Part shown: piece by piece, positions 6,671 to 9,602 of the stretch
Layout of the letters: each line of letters begins with the position of its first letter
Numbering within the stretch: position 1 is the first letter of the stretch
Assembly: GCA_030628445.1 (NCBI GenBank)
Contig: DAOVQV010000036.1
Span: 1 to 9,602, forward strand
Length of the DNA stretch: 9,602 nt
Source: Phycisphaerae bacterium
Lineage (GTDB): Bacteria > Planctomycetota > Phycisphaerae > SM23-33
Reading direction: 5' to 3'
The notes under the pieces: model-generated
What the model was told of the DNA's origin: nothing
The model's input: the letters and a program-made list of their open reading frames with translations, nothing else
Databases searched by the model: none
Translations under genes and position numbers: made by a program

Positions 6671-7738
6671 CTATCGGCGGTGCTTCAGAAGGGCGGGCAG
6701 GGACATCAGCACAAGCAAGATGGTGGCTGGTTCGGGTACGCCTTGGTAGAGGTGCACTCTTCCGTCGCCGGCGCCGATGAGGACATCGGCAAGGCCGTCG
6801 CAGTTGAAGTCGGCGATGAACGGGCGGGACCGCGGCGAGTCCGGCAGATCAATCGGGACGCCGGCGGCCTCGACGAGCGAATAACCCGCAAACTCCGGCG
6901 ACCCGGGCGCGCCCGTATTGGGGTACAGCAGCAACTGGCCCTCACTATTACCGACGAGCAGGTCCAGAAGCGAATCGCCGGTTACGTCCACAAAATCGGG
7001 GCTGGATCGCAATGTCGGGACGATCAGCGGGGCGGAGCCGTCGCCCACGACGATCCAGTCAAGAAAATCGGGCGCCGCGTCGGTGCCTTCGTTCAGCAGG
7101 ACGCGGATCTGCCCGTCCAGCCCGCCCACCAGCAGATCCTTCCGCCCGTCGTCGTTCCAGTCGACCACCGAGGGCGTAGCTCGGGCGCTGAGCTGGATAT
7201 CGCCCTTGGCCCCGGACGGACCGACCTGAAGGAAAACCCCCGCATCGAACAGCGGGGCCGCGTCGGTGGCGATGTTGCTGTAGAGGCGGACGGTCCCGTC
7301 GATCTGGCCGACCAGCAGGTCCTTGCGACCGTCGTCGTCCCAGTAGACAACTCGCGGGAACAGGCCCATGCACCCACAGGCGGGGCAGGCCGCCCCGACG
7401 TAGGTCAGGTCCTGAATAAGGTCGCCGGTTTGGGATTGTACGTAGCTGAAAGGGCCGAACTGCGGGTCGAGGCCCGAGCCGATATTGGGGTATACGCGGA
7501 TGTAAGCATCGTACGATCCGCCCCCGCCGGTACCGACTATCAGGTCCGCCAGCCCATCGTTGTTCCAGTCGGCCAAAGACGGCACGGAGTATCCGGGAAC
7601 AAACAGGTCGCCCCCGCTCCCCTGGAGAATCTGCTCGGGGCCGAGGTCCAGTTGCGCGGAAGCAACGGCCGCGATCAGCAGGACGGTTGCGTATAGAACA
7701 AACCCCCGAAGCGGGCGAGCTAATCCCGTTACGGACAT
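6671..7738 (-). CDS. Secreted VCBS/FG-GAP repeat protein with PEP-CTERM sorting signal
   Basis: This 355-residue exported protein has a Sec signal peptide (Arg residues, a hydrophobic core around 13-25, probable cleavage after ASA at 28). Five Ca-binding-like repeats follow, with cores near 57-69, 132-144, 193-205, 251-263 and 310-322. They share the pattern DWNxDGxxDLLVG and then GxIxLYxNxGT, spaced about 58-75 residues, as in FG-GAP/VCBS beta-propeller blades. The fourth is degenerate in its acidic loop (DVTGDS). An insertion between blades 1 and 2 holds a CPACGC cluster (118-123). The C-terminus is a canonical PEP-CTERM tripartite signal: VPEP at 334-337, a hydrophobic stretch and terminal KHRR. 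Exosortase systems recognise this signal for cell-surface or extracellular delivery. No exosortase is in the window. Start ATG 7738 is supported by the signal peptide; the GAGG site is 11 bases upstream and weak. Ligand and function are unknown. Confidence 0.9.
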   Translation of the reverse strand: MSVTGLARPLRGFVLYATVLLIAAVASAQLDLGPEQILQGSGGDLFVPGYSVPSLADWNNDGLADLIVGTGGGGSYDAYIRVYPNIGSGLDPQFGPFSYVQSQTGDLIQDLTYVGAACPACGCMGLFPRVVYWDDDGRKDLLVGQIDGTVRLYSNIATDAAPLFDAGVFLQVGPSGAKGDIQLSARATPSVVDWNDDGRKDLLVGGLDGQIRVLLNEGTDAAPDFLDWIVVGDGSAPLIVPTLRSSPDFVDVTGDSLLDLLVGNSEGQLLLYPNTGAPGSPEFAGYSLVEAAGVPIDLPDSPRSRPFIADFNCDGLADVLIGAGDGRVHLYQGVPEPATILLVLMSLPALLKHRR

Positions 7739-7759
7739 TGAGCTTCTGGCCTCACTTAG

Positions 7760-7831
7760 AAAACGTCAACAGGCGAGCGATTCCTGTAAACCCCATAGTA
7801 TATCACCAGTTACGCGATCTGTCAACGTTTT
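7760..7831. repeat. Imperfect inverted repeat flanking the PEP-CTERM gene promoter
   Basis: AAAACGTCAACA at 7760-7771 and TGTCAACGTTTT at 7820-7831 are inverted copies matching at 10 of 12 positions, 48 bases apart. The right half covers the -35 box of the minus-strand promoter and the left half lies in the transcribed leader, a layout compatible with repression by looping or two operator half-sites. It is equally possible that the similarity arises because one half contains the -35 sequence. Confidence 0.4.
7797..7825 (-). promoter_or_regulatory. Near-consensus sigma70 promoter for the PEP-CTERM protein gene
   Basis: On the minus strand, a perfect TTGACA (7825-7820) and TATACT (7802-7797) are separated by exactly 17 bases. 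This is the best promoter match in the window. Transcription would start near 7790, giving a leader of about 50 bases before ATG 7738. The leader contains a small ACAGG/CCTGT stem. Confidence 0.75.
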
Positions 7832-7833
7832 GA

Positions 7834-7880
7834 GCGCCGCTGCTGGCGCCCCTGCGGGACGTGCGCCGACAATCAGCGGC
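7834..7880. repeat. Overlapping, mutually exclusive inverted repeats between divergent promoters
   Basis: GCGCC (7834-7838) can pair with GGCGC (7845-7849) around a six-base loop. The overlapping GCCGCTG (7836-7842) can instead pair with CAGCGGC (7874-7880). Both lie between the minus-strand promoter at 7797-7825 and the plus-strand promoter at 7947-7976, so neither predicted transcript covers them. The rest of 7739-8040 is promoter and leader sequence, with no gene that I can support. Confidence 0.35.
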
Positions 7881-7946
7881 GGGGAGGGCAGCTCTATTCG
7901 GGCGGGCTTTGTGGCGTGCTGCGGTATCTTCCGCCGTCAGTTGCAC

Positions 7947-7976
7947 TTGATACACACAGACTCGGCGCGGTATAAG
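7947..7976 (+). promoter_or_regulatory. Probable sigma70 promoter for lemA-htpX
   Basis: TTGATA (7947-7952) and TATAAG (7971-7976) are separated by 18 bases, each matching five of six consensus positions. Transcription would start near 7983, leaving a leader of about 58 bases before lemA. The -10 box runs into AAGGAG followed by ATG 7983, which looks like a ribosome-binding site but would sit upstream of the transcript if this promoter is used. Confidence 0.5.
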
Positions 7977-8040
7977 GAGTCGATGAGTCCCGCCTCGCCT
8001 GCGGCGGCGTGGTGGGCCAAGAATGCGAAAGGAACAAGCC

Positions 8041-8607
8041 ATGGTTGCTGCCATTTCGGGTCTTTGGATTATCGTGGCGGTACTGGTCGTGCTGGCGGCC
8101 GCGTTGATCGGGATCTACAACGTCTTGGTGCGAAAGCGCATCCGCTGCCAGGAGGCATGGTCTCAGATCGACGTGCAGCTCAAGCGGCGATACGATCTGA
8201 TTCCCAACCTCGTCGAGGCGGTCAAGGGCTACGCGGCCCACGAGAAGGACACGCTGGAGCGGGTTATCAAGGCCCGCCAGCAGGCGATCGACGCCAGCGG
8301 CGTTGTCGATCAGGCCAAGGCGGAGAACTTCCTGACTGGGGCGTTGAGGCAGCTGTTCGCGCTGTCGGAGAGCTACCCGAACCTCAAGGCCAACGAGAAC
8401 TTCATGCAGCTCCAGGAGGAGCTGACCAGCACGGAGAACCGGATTTCGTTCTCGAGGCAGCATTACAACGACTCGGCGGCTGTTTACAACACCGCTCGCG
8501 AGAAGGTCCCCAACAACATCGTCGCCAACTCGTTCGGCTTCAAGAAGCAGGACTACTTCGAGCTGGAAGACGCCGCCGCCCGAGAGGTTCCGAAGGTGAG
8601 TTTCTAA
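8041..8607 (+). CDS. lemA: LemA family membrane protein
   Basis: This 188-residue protein has one N-terminal membrane helix (about 8-28) followed by a soluble helical bundle. Family signatures are strong and in order: AWSQIDVQLKRRYDLIPNLV (39-58), VKGYAAHEK (61-69), YPNLKANENFMQLQEELTST (112-131), ENRISFSRQHYNDS (132-145) and the closing FGFKKQDYFEL stretch. ATG 8041 is chosen over the in-frame ATG 8023 because AAGGA at 8029-8033 lies 7 bases upstream of it; the earlier ATG has no such site and would put charged residues before the helix. LemA proteins are widespread and their biochemical role is unsettled. They are often encoded beside HtpX-type proteases, as here, so a function in membrane-protein quality control or protease modulation is an inference from context. 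Length and motifs are normal. Confidence 0.95.
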   Translation: MVAAISGLWIIVAVLVVLAAALIGIYNVLVRKRIRCQEAWSQIDVQLKRRYDLIPNLVEAVKGYAAHEKDTLERVIKARQQAIDASGVVDQAKAENFLTGALRQLFALSESYPNLKANENFMQLQEELTSTENRISFSRQHYNDSAAVYNTAREKVPNNIVANSFGFKKQDYFELEDAAAREVPKVSF

Positions 8608-8611
8608 GAAG

Positions 8612-8653
8612 CAGTTGCCGGTTCCCAGGTCCTGGTTCGCAGATCATGGATGC
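8612..8653 (+). repeat. Six degenerate 7-base tandem repeats after lemA
   Basis: Starting 4 bases after the lemA stop, the sequence divides into six consecutive 7-mers: CAGTTGC, CGGTTCC, CAGGTCC, TGGTTCG, CAGATCA and TGGATGC. Position 3 is always G, position 5 always T, position 1 a pyrimidine, position 2 a purine and position 6 C or G. The pattern ends at about 8653. It resembles heptameric intergenic tandem repeats known from other bacteria such as cyanobacteria. Its function is unknown. Confidence 0.5.
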
Positions 8654-8667
8654 ACAATGCCGCCACG

Positions 8668-8696
8668 CCCAGCCTTAAGTGCAGCGAAGGGCTGGG
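8668..8696 (+). terminator. Terminator-like hairpin between lemA and htpX
   Basis: CCCAGCC at 8668-8674 pairs with GGCTGGG at 8690-8696, extended by a T-G and a T-A pair, around a loop of about 11 bases. The following ATTTCC is too poor in T for a strong intrinsic terminator. A partial terminator or processing site that lowers htpX relative to lemA is plausible. It would fall inside htpX only if the upstream ATG 8650 were used, which is unlikely. Confidence 0.45.
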
Positions 8697-8730
8697 ATTT
8701 CCTGACAATCAAGGTGCTGCAACAGAAACC

Positions 8731-9602
8731 ATGCCCGTCGAGACATTCCATACACTCATCACAAAGAACAAGCGGAACAGCTTTCTGCTGATCTTCATAT
8801 TCGGTCTTTTCTTCGTCGCACTTGGGCTGCTGATCGGGATGGTCTGGGGCGGCGGGGATTGGCGCTTCGGCGCGGTCGTGGCGGGTGTTGCGGCGACGAT
8901 CGCCTTCCTGTTGACACTTGCAAGCTATTACGGCGGCTCGTCGGCGCTGCTGGGCCTGTCGCAGGCCAAGCAGATACAAAAGCGAGACGACCCGCAGCTT
9001 TTCAACGTGGTCGAGGAGATGTGCCTGGCCGCCGGGATGCCGCCACCGAAGGTCTATCTTATCAATGACTCGGCCATGAACGCCTTTGCGACCGGGCGGG
9101 ACCCCAGGCACGCCACCATCGCTATTACCACGGGCCTGCGGGCGCAGCTGAAGCGTGATGAGCTTCAGGGCGTCATCGCGCACGAGCTGAGCCACATCCG
9201 CCACTACGACATCCTGTACGCAACGCTGATGGCCGTGATGGTCGGTGTCCTGGTGATGCTGTGCGACGTGTTCCTGCGCAGCATGTGGTTCGGCGGCGGG
9301 CGGCGGTCGCGCAAGCGGTCCGGCGGCGGGGGGGGAGGCGCGCAGGTGATTCTGCTGATCGTTGCGCTGGTTCTGGCGATCATAGCGCCGATCTTGGCGC
9401 GCATCATTCACATGGCCCTGTCGCGCCAGCGGGAATACCTCGCCGACGCCGGAAGCATCGCCCTTACGCGCAATCCGGAGGGTCTGGCGTCGGCGCTGGC
9501 GAGACTGGGCGGCGATACGGAGGTGCTCGAGGTCGCCAACCGTGCGACGGCGCCGCTGTACATCGTCCATCCGATCAAGAAGTTCGAGGCCCGGGCAAAG
9601 GG
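8731..9602 (+). CDS. htpX: HtpX-like M48 zinc metalloprotease (3' end outside window)
   Basis: The frame runs open from ATG 8731 to the window edge: 290 codons, no stop. Hydrophobic helices lie near 17-38 and 46-66, then a catalytic domain. The zinc motif is HELSH (151-155), and the third ligand Glu235 is in REYLADA. The SAMNAFATG segment (114-122) is also typical. Two more hydrophobic stretches at about 163-182 and 205-227 are joined by a basic, Gly-rich loop (188-203). The visible end (PLYIVHPIKK) is the region just before the family's C-terminal HPP-E-R motif, so perhaps 30-50 residues are missing. HtpX proteases degrade damaged inner-membrane proteins under envelope stress. ATG 8731 fits the family N-terminus (TFHTLITKNKRNSFLL). 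An in-frame ATG at 8650 would add 27 residues unlike the family. The ribosome-binding site is weak (AAGGTG about 14 bases upstream). Probably co-transcribed with lemA. Confidence 0.93.
   Translation, partial: MPVETFHTLITKNKRNSFLLIFIFGLFFVALGLLIGMVWGGGDWRFGAVVAGVAATIAFLLTLASYYGGSSALLGLSQAKQIQKRDDPQLFNVVEEMCLAAGMPPPKVYLINDSAMNAFATGRDPRHATIAITTGLRAQLKRDELQGVIAHELSHIRHYDILYATLMAVMVGVLVMLCDVFLRSMWFGGGRRSRKRSGGGGGGAQVILLIVALVLAIIAPILARIIHMALSRQREYLADAGSIALTRNPEGLASALARLGGDTEVLEVANRATAPLYIVHPIKKFEARAK

Noticed and set aside
6596..7696. Open frame (366 codons) on the plus strand across the PEP-CTERM gene
   Set aside because: It is antisense to a protein with a signal peptide, five VCBS cores and a PEP-CTERM tail. 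Its own translation matches nothing I recognise.
7975..8003. AAGGAG followed by ATG 7983 as a small gene or alternative lemA start
   Set aside because: The frame is different from lemA and continues as a Gly/Arg-rich shadow. The AAGGAG overlaps the likely -10 box, so it would probably not be in the transcript.
7560..8678. Open frame (372 codons) on the plus strand covering the divergent intergenic region and lemA
   Set aside because: It overlaps the clear LemA protein in another frame and the start of the PEP-CTERM gene on the other strand. Its translation is low-complexity and Arg/Gly-rich.
8644..9570. Open frame (308 codons) on the minus strand across htpX
   Set aside because: It is antisense to a protease with HELSH and EYLAD motifs. 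The translation is rich in Arg, Gln and His, typical of a shadow frame.
1..9602. CRISPR arrays, tRNA or rRNA genes, insertion sequences, toxin-antitoxin or phage-defence genes
   Set aside because: No regularly spaced repeats, cloverleaf-forming sequences, transposase motifs or defence-domain signatures were found on either strand.

Overview
The window is GC-rich bacterial chromosome with ordinary housekeeping and surface or export genes. It most resembles a Gram-negative member of the Planctomycetota (Phycisphaerae-like), with Verrucomicrobiota as the alternative. The reasons are an LptF/LptG lipopolysaccharide transporter pair, a secreted VCBS/FG-GAP repeat protein with a C-terminal PEP-CTERM sorting signal, a formylglycine-type sulfatase and a LemA-HtpX pair. 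This placement is inferred from gene content; no rRNA or other phylogenetic marker is present. I see no tRNA, rRNA, CRISPR array, transposase or phage gene.

Layout from left to right: the 3' end of lptF (1-573, +) and complete lptG (581-1972, +), ending in a hairpin terminator at 2066-2098. A 306-base convergent intergenic region follows, with two further inverted repeats. The minus strand then carries mutS2 (4801-2279), an arylsulfatase-family gene (6531-4933) and a VCBS-repeat/PEP-CTERM gene (7738-6671). The two surface-related genes each have a recognisable sigma70-type promoter, so they look like separate transcription units. At 7739-8040 there is a divergent control region, and then lemA (8041-8607, +) and htpX (8731 to the window edge, +, truncated).

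Functionally, LptF and LptG are the two permease subunits of the inner-membrane LptB2FG machine that extracts lipopolysaccharide. MutS2 belongs to the ribosome-collision and recombination-control ATPases. The sulfatase and the PEP-CTERM protein fit polysaccharide scavenging and cell-surface chemistry. LemA and HtpX form a frequently co-located membrane-protein and membrane-protease pair.

The most unusual object is MutS2. Its ATPase core is intact, but its C-terminus has no Smr domain. In its place are three 46-residue KOW/SH3-like modules that align to one another without gaps, two of them preceded by the same short helix motif. The second theme is degenerate 7-base tandem repeats directly downstream of lemA and, as an inverted pair, at the end of mutS2. 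I do not find convincing evidence of a new multi-gene system here.
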